NCBI GenBank assembly: GCA_022813625.1
Contig: JAKLMB010000014.1
Location: 186,001 to 250,000 of the forward strand
Direction of reading: 5' to 3'
Length of the DNA stretch: 64,000 bases
Source of the DNA: Aaosphaeria pasadenensis
Taxonomy: Eukaryota > Ascomycota > Dothideomycetes > Pleosporales
In this document: positions 1-10,492 of the stretch, piece after piece
Numbering within the stretch: position 1 is the first letter of the stretch
Layout of the letters: each line of letters begins with the position of its first letter
Position numbers and translations under genes: made by a program
The notes under the pieces: generated by a model
Told to the model about the DNA's origin: nothing
Seen by the model: the letters and a program-made list of their open reading frames with translations, nothing else
The model's database searches: none

Positions 1-938
1 TGAAAAGAGCTTCGGTATATTTAGACTCCACTTAACTTACAGAATCATTCGTACCTCAAAGATACACACATAAAGTCGCAGCACGATCATCATCTGCCCC
101 TAATACACAGCGATCCATTGAGATCTTCCCTCATAAAAGTGTCGGGTCTTACGGAAAGGATACGGTAACAGCTTGTCCACCTTTTATTCAAGATGCACCA
201 CGTTCGAAAAACACTACTCACACCACTCATTGCATTCGCGTGTTCTAATCATCATGGATAATATGTATAGAGTTTCGCCTCCCCCTACAGTTTTATCTGA
301 TTGAATAAATATGTTATATTTGACTCACGCATGGGCTTCGCTCAGGCAAGGGCACTTGGATTTCTTACTGTGCGATCTAGTCGGTGTTATATTAGGGTTT
401 GTGAATGTTGTTGTCTGAAGTGGAACTGGATGCCCAATCTAGTGCCGGTACGTCACTGTAGGGGAACTATACGGGATGTTGATGGTGGTTGTACTCTTTC
501 GGTACTTCTAATTTCTATCGCTACTCATGTGCCTTGACCAACTTTCTGAGGTTTGTGTAGTTTGAACTGATGGTGAGTGATAGTGCTCTTCGAGCACTAC
601 AAGTGGTTATTCTCATCTGAAGGCCTATCCAAGCGCTTGATTTTGAATCAGCTCCATGAGGTTGGTGTAAGTAGAGATACTATCTGGTGATAGATTGTTG
701 AAGCCAGGAAGAGCTACTGTTCAAGGTTAGCCATCTCGGAGGCTCTAGTGAATTGTTCCTCTCTGCTATTTGGGCGGCGATCGAGTAACGTGTCTACGCA
801 ATTGAGCATGGTCATCAGTGGAAGGAGGATCAAAGGCAAAAAGAAAACTTCATTACGGTACCAGATCCGGTCTGTGCCGTCATCTGTACGTCTCGTCTTG
901 GAACCAAACGCCGTCTAATCGACCATACCTCCCCGTAA
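1..938. other. No gene recognised
   Basis: Only short open frames without recognisable domains or splice partners are seen. This is probably intergenic sequence downstream of the minus-strand F-box-like gene. Confidence 0.5.
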
Positions 939-1780
939 CTACCAGGGACCACCCAACTGACTCAGCTCAGCGAGCTGGTCTCCATCTCCTCCCACCTCCA
1001 GCCTCGACTCGATCTGGGAGGGATACCAGGCCTCCATGAGGCTGGTGATCCACTCCGCCCGCTGGTCCTGTGCGTGCTCCAACTTCCAGAGCCGCCTGTT
1101 CCACTGCAAGTGGCTCACGATCCTCATCTTGATGCCCGGGAATCTGCGTAAAAGCTCCCCGAGGGGCCCCAGGTGCTCCTGGTAATCGTGGTATTGGCTT
1201 GTTGTCATACCACTCGGTAGAACGACCGCGAGATCGAAGGTTGCTTCGCCGTGGGCGAGCTGGTGGGCGATTATGTTGAGGTAATGGACCCTTTGGGCCA
1301 CATTCCTCTTGGTGTCGAGGATCTGCTCCAAGAATCTTCGGCGTGCTGAAGCCCGTCAGTCATGTTGTCGTAAAGGTAGAAAGCGAGAGACTTATCTACG
1401 TGAGGCTCTGATCGAGCCCCTTCACCATCCCTCATGAATCGGGAGGTTTGCTCGCAAAGCAACTCGAGCAAATCGTAAAAGTGCCCGGAGACGATCGCCT
1501 CGAACGAGCAGGTGATCTTGGGTCTTACTTGGAGGAGCCAATCGTTGACTGCCGAGTCAACGATGCTGCTGGCTTCCCCGTGAATGATCCCACTTGATGC
1601 CAATAGGCTGGTGGAGACTGTGCCAATAGGCAGGATGATGTAGTGGGGATAGCGGAAATCCCGAAAGCTGCTTCGGAGTTTAATGTATTTGCGTTCGCGT
1701 GGTATATTCTCGTATACCATTAGGCGAAGCTCTGGTGGGAGAGAGAGGAGAGGAAATGGTGTCTGCCCTGCGTTAGCCAT
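939..1780 (-). CDS. F-box-like / 2EXR-type hypothetical protein
   Basis: The protein opens with about ten residues and then the segment LLSLPPELRLMVYE, which is the hallmark of fungal F-box-like (2EXR-type) proteins. These usually act as substrate adaptors or have no known role. I chose the Met at 1780 because that motif then sits at the N-terminus. The frame changes near 1330-1400. A GT-AG intron at 1323-1399 (77 nt, donor GTAGAT) joins the two frames and gives 254 residues. However, sequence inside that proposed intron also looks codable, so a one-base frameshift (pseudogene or sequence error) is an alternative. No other domain is visible. The family assignment rests on a short motif only. 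Confidence 0.55.
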
Positions 1781-2543
1781 GTTTCTTCTTTGGTATTTGA
1801 AGAAAACAGTGCAGTTAGGTTGTTGGTTTGAAGAGGAAGAAGGTAAAGGCGAGGGGAGCTCATATACAAGGTTCGCTTGGGATCCCACTGAGAATCACCC
1901 ACTACACTGTTTTTGCTTTCACCTTCACCTGAAGTGCCACACTATTGACTGCTACTGAGACCTTTCACTCGCTCGGGTACCATTTCTGCTTCACTGATCG
2001 ATAATTGAAGGCGACCTAAACTACTCTGTTCATATTTCAGACTTCTGGCTATCTGCGCTGCTTCAAAGGCCTTTTCAATTGCTCTGTGCACCATTCAAAT
2101 TTCTGAACGATCTGCGCTTCGAGTGATAATTCGACCTCACTGCGATGACATGCCAGACTCAGGACCCCATCAGAGGTTCTCATCAGCGACAATTGGTTCA
2201 TTGAGAGGAGGGGACTGGAGGTTGAGTGGCTGGTGAGTAATATCTTTCAATTGTTGAAGAGCTGACAATAAAGGCAAGAGCACATGCTAACTAAAGGTAA
2301 TCACCTAGGATCAAAACGCAACCTCACGAAACACCAAAGACGACGTCTACGACCCCTCCCTTTACCTCCCAATATACACAATTCGGAAGCCGTTTCTATT
2401 TGGGCGATCGTTTCACTTCCTATCTGTTTCGGCAAGCCGACTTCGACGGACCATTCAGTTTGGCTTGGCATCTGGGTGGACAACATGATGCCTCTGTCGA
2501 AACGATAAGTTCATCAAGGATAATTGTGGCACACGAGCATGAA
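1781..2543. other. Intergenic; no supported gene
   Basis: Short overlapping open frames in several phases, none with a recognisable motif. Upstream exons of the coding stretch that starts near 2544 could lie here, but I cannot place them. Confidence 0.4.
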
Positions 2544-3205
2544 AAAGGCTCGAACAAGTTTCCACATCTGCGAAGCTCGCCATTATCATTTACTGCCTCA
2601 TAGGACAGATTTCAACTACGATATTCGTTCCACCTCTCATCGGCTCAACCAACGTCGTTCCTCCATCGCAACCCCGAGTATACAAACCGGTATCAGCCAA
2701 AAAGGCTACCGAAGGCCAGCTCAGTGCACTGGCTAAGAAAACTCGTGCCTCGGGTTCATCACGTTCGATAATTGGTCTTCAATCGCGAGATGTTCACACT
2801 CGGAGCACAACTGGCAACCTCACATCACTGCGGGGAGCTAGCTCGGTCCGCACATCCCCCAAAGTCGGGGCAAACAACGGGATGGGAGTATATGTACAGC
2901 GAAAGTTCGCAGGCCCTAAAAAATTTGGTTTACCCACCTTTCTGATCAAGGAGCTGTGGGGATATCGGAACGGCCATGCTACGGTGCTAGTCGAGCACTA
3001 CGACGATATCAGGGATAGCGGCGTCAGCGACCGGCATCCGCGCACTAAGCTCAACGGGCCATACTGGCTCGATTGTGGGAATCTTGCTAGTCGGGGACGT
3101 GATGAAAATGAAGAAATGGACGAGACTGATTTGAATGATTTGCGTGGGTATATATACATAAGTTTTCGTCGAACATTCATCAAACAAGTCAACCATCAAG
3201 TTTAA
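2544..3205 (+). CDS. Possible coding stretch, hypothetical, start unknown
   Basis: One frame stays open from about 2544 to the stop at 3205. Its composition is protein-like: a short hydrophobic stretch, then a Lys/Ser/Thr-rich segment, then a Trp/Tyr/Asp-rich C-terminal half with an acidic run (DENEEMDETDLND). The first ATG in frame is at 2882, but the open frame begins well before it, so a 5' exon or a degraded start is likely. The 3' end stops six bases before the tRNA gene, which is tight. I recognise no family. It may be a remnant or a partial exon. Confidence 0.3.
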
Positions 3206-3211
3206 CAACTT

Positions 3212-3283
3212 GGCTAGGTGGCGCAATGGTAGCGCGTGGCCCTCCTAAGGCCAAGGCTGTGGGTTCGAGTCCCACCCTGGTCG
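3212..3283 (+). tRNA. tRNA-Arg (anticodon CCU)
   Basis: The 72 nt fold into a full cloverleaf. The acceptor stem is GGCTAGG with CCTGGTC (two G-U pairs), the D stem GCGC/GCGC, and the anticodon stem TGGCC/GGCCA with loop CTCCTAA. The T arm is GTGGG-TTCGAGT-CCCAC, and the discriminator is G. The anticodon CCT reads the Arg codon AGG. There is no intron. Confidence 0.95.
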
Positions 3284-3289
3284 CATTCG

Positions 3290-3309
3290 TTTTCTTTTTT
3301 TGCTTTTTG
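3290..3309 (+). terminator. RNA polymerase III T-run terminator
   Basis: T-rich tracts, including a run of seven T, start seven bases after the tRNA 3' end, as expected for Pol III termination. Confidence 0.75.
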
Positions 3310-3614
3310 TTGGTCCTGACTTGATTGCAGAGAGTAGATTTCTTTCTTTTTTTTCTTCTCTTACTCTCTCTGTCTGTACATTTAATACAGTAAATTCCCT
3401 ATTATTAAATTTTTACTGCTATTACATTATATAGAGCTGTAGCTACACGTTTTAAAGTACCTTGTAGCGGATCAAAGTCGTTGAGGAGGGGCACACTGCA
3501 TGCTTATGTTGCTGTGCCACCGTCAATGCCCACGCACGAACACCTCGTAAGACAACTTCGAAGTGCAAGATCTTACTTCGAACGTCCACCATACCTCTCA
3601 ATCACAAGCCTAAC
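3310..3614. other. Intergenic, AT- and pyrimidine-rich
   Basis: Pyrimidine-rich then AT-rich sequence between the tRNA and the next coding gene. It probably holds that gene's promoter and leader. No specific site can be named. Confidence 0.4.
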
Positions 3615-4940
3615 ATGTGGGAGCAAAGCAGCTGCAATTTACTCGCCGCGCTATCGAAGGCTCCATGGACGAAGCCACTGAATTTGGACCTCCACATCAC
3701 AACGGACGGCGAAGAACGCATCCCCTTTCATATATACATCACGGATGAAGATATCCCACCCTATACTCCATCGCAAGCCGCGCTGCTATCACACTTCACC
3801 CAACTTCCCACAGAGCTTCAACTGCGCGTCATGGACTTCTGTTCTGCGCCTACGCTCTATGAGATGATGCAGACATCCATGCTTCGCAACGAAGCTGCAA
3901 AGCGGTTCTGGTCACAACCGGACATATACTATCTCGTCGATGGTGCCTGGCTCCTTGGAGGTGGGCACGCAGGCTGTACAAACTACGATCTGTCCTTTAT
4001 GGCTTACGTGCAAAATGTGGAGATCGAGTACGCCCCACACTCTGATAATTGGATAGCTCTTGTTCAAGGAGACGATGATTATGGGGTTGATTACGACAAA
4101 GTTGGAGAGTTTTGGAGGACCTTTCGAATGAGATTTCCTCGCGCGAGAAGGGTAGTCTTCAACAAGAACTGGGATCCAAACGATGAGCCCATTGCCTGGG
4201 CTCTAAAGGGCCTCATCGAGAAACGCCCAACTGACCTCGAGGCTTCGGCTTTCCTGCTGATAGAGATAAGCTCTGGTCGCGGAAGGCGGACTGTGCGTCC
4301 TACTGCGAAGAATTGGCACAGAGTGCTCTTTCGTGTCGCAGATGATGGCAAATGGACGGAAGTCACTTCGTCTGGTTTCGATCGCAAGACCGTTCTCATG
4401 CCTCCTAAAAGATTTCACGGGCTGGTTGGTGAATTCAAGGGAATCTTGCATCGAAGAGAGATGATCCATTTGCGTAAAGAAGGCCTCAGGGCCAACGCAA
4501 TCGAAGCTTTGGATCGACACCAATTCGGGAAGGAGGATCCTGAGCCATTTCATTGCCCTGCGCGTGGATGCCATGCCTACTTCGAAAAAGCTGGACAGTG
4601 GACGCAGCATGCTGCAGAGGCACACATGGGGGACATGCTTGAGGCACCACCTGAGATTCTACTTCGCCCAGTACTACAGAGTCTACCTCGCGCATTACAA
4701 CAGGATTTCGAAGAACGCAAGAACAATGTGATAGAAGGGTTCGAAGCAGAAGAAGGAAAGCTTAAGAAGCTCTTTAGCGATTGGAATGAGGAAGGGGGCA
4801 AGAAGCAACGGGAGCTAGAACGGGGTTTTATTCATCAGTTGGATAACGACGAGGCATGGAACACAGGGGTGAAGGGAGCAAACAGTGCGATCTGGAGAGA
4901 ATTCGGGGATAATATGGATCCAAGGTGGGCTGGATACTGA
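3615..4940 (+). CDS. F-box-like protein with a C-terminal C2H2 zinc finger
   Basis: Single open frame of 441 residues. Residues ~61-100 (LPTELQLRVMDFCSAPTLYEM) look like the F-box-like motif of fungal hypothetical proteins. A C2H2 finger follows at about 314-337 (Cys-x4-Cys, then a His pair, the last in AEAH). After it come a Glu/Lys-rich stretch that could form a helix and a short tail. The family is usually annotated as F-box or hypothetical; a role in ubiquitin ligase targeting is inferred only from the N-terminal motif. The first Met is taken as the start, but an upstream exon is possible. The stop lies 15 bp from the stop of the convergent Mpv17 gene, so the two transcripts probably overlap at their 3' ends. 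Confidence 0.75.
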   Translation: MWEQSSCNLLAALSKAPWTKPLNLDLHITTDGEERIPFHIYITDEDIPPYTPSQAALLSHFTQLPTELQLRVMDFCSAPTLYEMMQTSMLRNEAAKRFWSQPDIYYLVDGAWLLGGGHAGCTNYDLSFMAYVQNVEIEYAPHSDNWIALVQGDDDYGVDYDKVGEFWRTFRMRFPRARRVVFNKNWDPNDEPIAWALKGLIEKRPTDLEASAFLLIEISSGRGRRTVRPTAKNWHRVLFRVADDGKWTEVTSSGFDRKTVLMPPKRFHGLVGEFKGILHRREMIHLRKEGLRANAIEALDRHQFGKEDPEPFHCPARGCHAYFEKAGQWTQHAAEAHMGDMLEAPPEILLRPVLQSLPRALQQDFEERKNNVIEGFEAEEGKLKKLFSDWNEEGGKKQRELERGFIHQLDNDEAWNTGVKGANSAIWREFGDNMDPRWAGY

Positions 4941-4955
4941 CCACGGTCACACACA

Positions 4956-5669
4956 CTATAACAGTGCTTCTCTGTTAACAGCGGAAGACAAATATGCCGA
5001 CCAAGCAACGCCGACCATATTAGATACAAGCAACCTGTACTGTAGAGGTACATAAAAGAAATTGAGATATTGAACGCCTGTGTTCGTTAGATTTGTTTCC
5101 ACTTGCTCGAAGCATACGCACCAGGCCAAAGCATATAATTCCTCAGCAACACAGTCCAGAAAGAATCTTTAAGCCCTTGACTTGCACCATTCAATCTAGT
5201 CTGCAAGGACGACGAGTTTGGTTGTAATAGTTCTCGTAGATAATACAGGCCGACAATCGAGACGGGCGCAAAGACTGTCTGATCAAGGAAAACCCGAGCT
5301 ACGACGCTGTATGTCTGCGACCGAAGCAAAACCTTTCTCTGCAGATACCCATACCTTGAGCACCCTCATCAGCAACGCTAAGTACGAAGGGCAAACGTCG
5401 TCAAAACAAACCATATAGTCATAGAAGGTCCAAGGGCGCATCCGCCAATCGTGGTCATGACAGCTGTTCGTTTCCAATTCCATTCTTCCTTGCTGCCGGC
5501 GTTTTCAACCTTCTGTGCAAGTACATCTCCAATCGTATACAGCGTCTATATATCAAAATGTGAGCGGAGTTTCGTGTTTTTATTAGAGGTTTTATCCTAC
5601 CGCAGCTGTGCTGCATTGCACCATGAGTGGTCGGCGACCAAGCAGTTTGTTATAGGCTCGAAATACCAT
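4956..5669 (-). CDS. Mpv17/PMP22 family membrane protein
   Basis: Four exons (5669-5601, 5545-5408, 5338-5122, 5077-4956) join in phase to 181 residues, the usual size for this family of mitochondrial or peroxisomal four-span membrane proteins. Family landmarks appear in order: an N-terminal YNKLLGRRPLM, TLYTIGDVLAQ, KRTAVMTTIGGCALGP, LDQTVFAP, WPGVQYLNFFYVP and YRLLVSNMVGVAWSAYLSS. The introns are 55, 69 and 44 nt. The last has a perfect CTAAC branch site; the middle one needs an unusual GTTTTG donor, so that junction is the least certain. Members affect inner-membrane solute flux or mitochondrial DNA maintenance, but the substrate is unknown. Without splicing the gene is nearly invisible. 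Confidence 0.85.
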
Positions 5670-6096
5670 CTTTGAACGATACTCCTACATAATGTTTTGA
5701 CAACAAAAGATCCGAGAGGTAGCTATTTGAATTCAACAAGAAGGATGAAGATGCTGCTTGCACGAAAGCCGTCCATTGAGGTTACAACATGATGCTTCTC
5801 CTATGCTGTCAGCTTACCTGTGCAACTCGCATCACGAAGATCAGTATCATCTATGTGGGATGTCGGTACTCCAATGAGGTAAATAGTGAACTTCGCTGTA
5901 TGTATTCGACGAGGGTGCTTGATGGGCAATGTCGTGGTCGCAATGCAACCCTGATGCTACGTCCTCATCCCACCAATCAGCAACGCTCACTGCATGATAG
6001 AGACTTGGCGAAGGCATCAATAAAAATGCCATCGCGACCATGCTGCAGCAATAGTGTAGAATCAATTGAAGTTCTAAAGCAATTTGTTTCGCTGAG
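5670..6096. other. Intergenic between divergent Mpv17 and DUF1479 genes
   Basis: About 430 bp separating two divergently transcribed genes, so probably both promoters. Overlapping short frames on both strands show no domain. Confidence 0.45.
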
Positions 6097-7681
6097 ATGG
6101 CTCTTCGATCTATGTTAAACCACAACCTTCGCGGGAAATATAGGATTCATTTTCACGTTCAAGCTTGTTCATTCAATCAGATAAGGTCTGCTTCAAGTGC
6201 GCCAGCAAATCGATCAGAAGGGTCCATAGGAAATGCATTCGCCACGCTTTCAAAGAGCCAAGCGGAGTTACCTCTTCGTTTCTCCGCGTTGAAGAAAGAA
6301 ATCGTCGGCAAGAATGGCGACGCCATACTCGATAGCTGGCACCGACTCTTGGGACACATAAAATCCGACACAATTCCTCGAGTACAATCAGAGTCCTCTG
6401 CTGCGGTCCCCGAGGTCGAGTTTCGAGCTATAGCTGAGAACAATGGGCGTCTTCCACCGGGGATCGAGCTGGCATTGAAGAAGTGCGGCACCATCATAGT
6501 AAGAGGCTTGGTTCCAGAGCAAACGGCTTTGGACTGGAAACAATCTGTTCGAAGATATGTTGCCGAGAATCCATCGACCAAAGGTTTTCCCAAAGATGAC
6601 ATTCAAGTCTATGAACTATACTGGAGCAAAGCGCAACTCGAGGCGCGGGCTCATTCAAACATGCTGATGGCTCAGAAAGCGTTGAATGCAGCCTGGAAGA
6701 AGGATGCTGGAGATCGAGTCGTGCTGTCCGAACAAATCTCGTACTGTGATCGACTGAGGATGCGCACGGTATGTACCCCTACATGCCCAACTGACCAAAT
6801 GCTTATGGTTCGTGTAGCCTGGCGATAAATCGTTCAGTCTTGGACCACACTTAGACGGTGGCTCCTTAGAGAGATGGGAAGACTTGGCATATCGTAAATG
6901 CTATACTGAAATACTTCGAGGCGATTGGGAGCAACACGACGCCTTCAGGGTCGGTCCACGGCTTGCCGCATGCGTGGACATGTACAATGGACCTGGCGGC
7001 TGCTCGGCCTTCAGATCATATCAGGTATGTGACGCTCCATTCATCAGTATTCTTCATCCCTAATGTCGACAGGGCTGGCTTTCACTCTCCGAATGCGGGC
7101 CATCAAACGGCACACTGCGCGTCATCCCCGACCTAACCGCATCCACCGCCTACACAATGCTGCGACCATTCGTGACGCCAACTTCAGGAGGAGGCTGGCA
7201 GCTGGATACAACAACCCCCGTCTTCCACGGCGCAGCAATGGGCGCAGGTCAAGAACTTTCGCAGGCCCATCACCCACACATCAGTTCCACCGCTTTCGTC
7301 TCGATCCCTTTCGTGCGCCCCGGCGACGCTGTGTTCTGGCACTGCGACGCCGCGCACATGGTCGAACACGAGCATCAAGGGGATCAGGATGCCAGTGTTT
7401 TCTATATACCCGTCGCGCCGCTCTGCGATACCAATATAGGGTACCTGAAGCGTCAGCGGGCGAATTTCTTGGCTGGGTTGCCGCCGCCGGACTTCCCGGG
7501 TGGTGTCGGTGAGTCTGAGCACGTGGGACGTGGAACAGTGGACGATCTGTCAGAGAGAGGAAAGAGGGTGATGGGGTGTGCGAGGTTTGATGAGACCGAG
7601 GAGGTGGATGAGGTTGAGAGTGGGGTTTATCGAGATGCTAATACTGCTTTATTTGACCATGTAGCTCAAAACGAAATGTAG
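6097..7681 (+). CDS. DUF1479 (YbiU-like) putative 2-oxoglutarate/Fe(II) oxygenase
   Basis: Three exons (6097-6768, 6818-7024, 7073-7681) join in phase to 494 residues. Both introns (49 and 48 nt) start GTATGT. The central and C-terminal part has the DUF1479 pattern: GPHLDGGSLERWED (His235/Asp237, likely metal ligands), a Gly-rich CVDMYNGPGGCSAFRSYQ, GWLSLSECGPSNGTLRVIP, and near the end FVRPGDAVFWHCDAAHMVE with the distal His and acid-base residues. This jelly-roll fold is shared with non-haem iron dioxygenases, but substrates are unknown. The N-terminal ~30 residues are basic and Ser/Ala-rich and could be a mitochondrial presequence. Its neighbours are a monooxygenase and a transporter, which suggests small-molecule metabolism, though this is inference. 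Confidence 0.88.
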
Positions 7682-8060
7682 TTCAAAACGAAAGCATATT
7701 TTTTTAAAATTTTATGTTCATTCTAACTGTGACTTGTAGAGACTTCAATATAGTCCAGTAGGGAGTTGCGGCGATTGGGGAGATTCGTTCGGTCGCTTCC
7801 AAGATGATATTCCCTTAGTTGAATCGAATCAAGCCTAGTGAAAAATGCCTATATTTCGAGTTCATTAGTGTCACCCAAACAAGGAGAGGTTGAACGTGGG
7901 AGAAACATGAAAGTCGGCAATCACCCTTGCTAATGAGGTTGATGCAGAAACAGTAGCTTTTCCTTAGGATTCTAGCGATCCTCAACACTTATATCTACAT
8001 ATACGGATAGTCTCAGGTATGTACACTACATTGCTTGCGCATGCAAGGAGCCACGGATGT
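7682..8060. other. 3' flanks of convergent genes
   Basis: Sequence between two convergent stops. It is AT-rich directly after the DUF1479 stop, as expected for a 3' UTR. No gene seen. Confidence 0.5.
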
Positions 8061-9747
8061 TCACGCAATCTCATCTGTCGTGGGCTTCTCATCCAACTCA
8101 GGCCTTGACTCCACAACGTCCAAGTCAATACTGTGCTCCTTGACCTTCATCAAAACCACGGGTAGCGTGCACAACAGACTCGCAGGCAGCATGATCCAGT
8201 TGCTCAAGAACAAGGCCATATAGGGGTGTTCCAAGCTATCGAGGCGATACATGATGGCGGCACCTGCTGACTGCAAACCCTTGTACATGCCTGCGAAGTA
8301 TGCGAGACGGCCGCTTGAGTTTGTCAATGCACCCATTAACCAGTACACGTATCTATTATATGCAAATCAGTACACAATGAGTCGTCGGAGAATTTGAAGG
8401 AAAGCTTACGTTTGCCAGACTGCATCGAAGAATCCGTAAAACCAATATAGAACGAATGGGCCGGGGAAGTTGCTATCAGTCCAATCGATGTGCTTCGTTT
8501 CGCCGCTCGCAACACTATCGCGGGTGTACCCTTTCTGGAACTCATACCCGCAGCCCCAGATAACCATCGTGATGGCAAAGAGCGCTGCAAGGCCGGCCAG
8601 AGCGCGGGTGCGTCGTTGAAACTGCTTCAAGTCGAGGAGATAGCCAAATAGTGCGGAAGCGATGATTTGAGCTAGCCAGTACATTAAGTTGTTCAATGAT
8701 CTGGTGCGGATGTTGAAGCGGGCTAAGTTGACGTCCTGATGGTATTGGTTAGCATTGCTGTTGTCATGGAACATAGGGTAGTTGACCGTGGTGATCACGG
8801 GCTGAGACTTACATTGAATTGGTAGGTATAGAACCAGTTCGAGGCGAAGAACAGGGGAAACAATGTGACGAACAGTGGTTCAGTTCGTAGAACATGCCAT
8901 AAGCCGGTGAGCTCAGCCTTCCAAGAAGGATGTGCGATGACCTCAATACCGGAACCGTCTTTGCGGGCGACTGTGCTCGTCCTTGTCAATGTGAATGCGC
9001 AGGCGAATCCAAGCACGGTAAGCGCAAGGAAACCGATGTAGGTCCCATTGCCGACGGCGCTTTGTGTGGAATGGACGTTTTGAATCAAGGGAACTAGACC
9101 ACCAATAACGGCTCCCATGTTGAAGATAGCCCAGAAAATACCGATGTAGCGGCCTTTCTCTCCCTCGGTCGGATAAGACATCATAATAGCACCCTGTGCT
9201 GTCCACAACAATCCAGCTGAGAGACCTACAATTGCACCTGCGGCGATATTGAAAGCCTCATTCTGGTTGTAGTTGTAGGATAGGAATGATCCGACGTAGA
9301 TCGGATATCTGCGATAGTAATAAGTATTTGCATAGTCATTAGAGAGCGAAATCCAAAAAGCTCTTACCCAATGGTTCCTAGAATTACAGTCGTCTTCACT
9401 CCCAACATGTTGCATATCGTTCCACCGAAAAAGGCGACTGGCGCAAACGTAGAGTAGAGCGCAACGGTCGCCTTGTTTGCGACATCAGCGTTCACTTGAC
9501 CCGCACCACCAAGCCCGCTAAGTGCGTTGAACATTCCAGGACATCTGCGTTATTAGTTCCATGCTCCTTCTCTTGTCACGTCGGAGACCACTTACAAGAA
9601 GCAAATGACTGAGATGAGTATAACTTGGACAATAGGGGACGCATAGTGAGGCAGTTTGATGCCAAATAGGCCGACTCGTTTATACAACCACCCCTTTCGA
9701 GGCGCGATGTACGCGATGTCATCTTGAACCGATTTCAAGTCAGACAT
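8061..9747 (-). CDS. UNC93-like (DUF895) major facilitator membrane protein
   Basis: Five exons (9747-9596, 9544-9368, 9308-8813, 8735-8410, 8352-8061) join in phase to 480 residues with about 11-12 hydrophobic spans. The donors are GTAAG-type. Typical features are FLCPGMFNALSGLGGAGQ in the first span, an MFS-like loop with GRYIGIFWAIFNMGAVIGG, SNWFYTYQFN, and a C-terminal VLYWFYGFFDAVWQT. Fungal members are annotated as DUF895 or UNC93-like and are assumed to be transporters or regulators; the substrate is unknown. The protein begins MSDLKSVQDDIAYIAPRKGW, a cytosolic leader. It lies downstream of the FAD monooxygenase on the same strand, about 0.75 kb apart, so a transport role for a related metabolite is possible but unproven. 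Confidence 0.9.
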
Positions 9748-10492
9748 TATGAACAAAGAAGAGAAGACTGCCGTGGAAGAAATTTTAGTCGCTGGCTGAG
9801 ATCCGCAGGTTGCGAAATTTCCTACAGATTGTCGTGCGTCGCCCTTGAGCTTAAATATGAACAGTCCGAACGCGCGTTCTCCAGATTCCTGAGATAAAGA
9901 TGTTGTTGCATCTGGGGAAATCTGGGGATTCTGAGTACAACAATCGAATACTAGGGTACCTTAGGCTTCGAGCGGACGACCGGAAATGCACACTGGACAG
10001 GTAGGAGATGCCATGGCTGCCCTCGGCTGCTACTTTTCCTACTCTGCTATCGTGAAATTTCGTAGTGGAGAAGTACAATAAGAGTGTGTTGCGCACTATT
10101 TTGGGGAGTCCCGTGGGGTGTAACATTGAGTTCCCTCTTTTAGGGGTGGCGTCCGATGTTGGTTGGGACTAGCCGATGCCACCCAGCCCTCAGGGTTTCA
10201 ATCTAAGAGATCTGCGCTAATAGCAATTCCTTTGCTTTCCCTTCTATCCTCCCTTCACACGTGAAGACAAAAGATTGATGGAAACGCTTGCTGAGATGGC
10301 TTTATCTTCGATTTCAATCGTCTGCATAAGATCTTCGATATACTACGGGATGATAACACGTCTTTCACTGATAAGCGTCTACGTACATACAAGCCGATAG
10401 CCCAGATACGCACCTTTAACCTCTTTCTCCATATATGCGCACTCTGAAGCTGAAACGATGTACGGAGTATTCCAATGCCAACCAGCGGGCTT
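9748..10492. other. Intergenic; no gene
   Basis: About 745 bp between two minus-strand genes. It should hold the promoter of the UNC93-like gene and the 3' UTR of the monooxygenase. No recognisable site. Confidence 0.45.
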
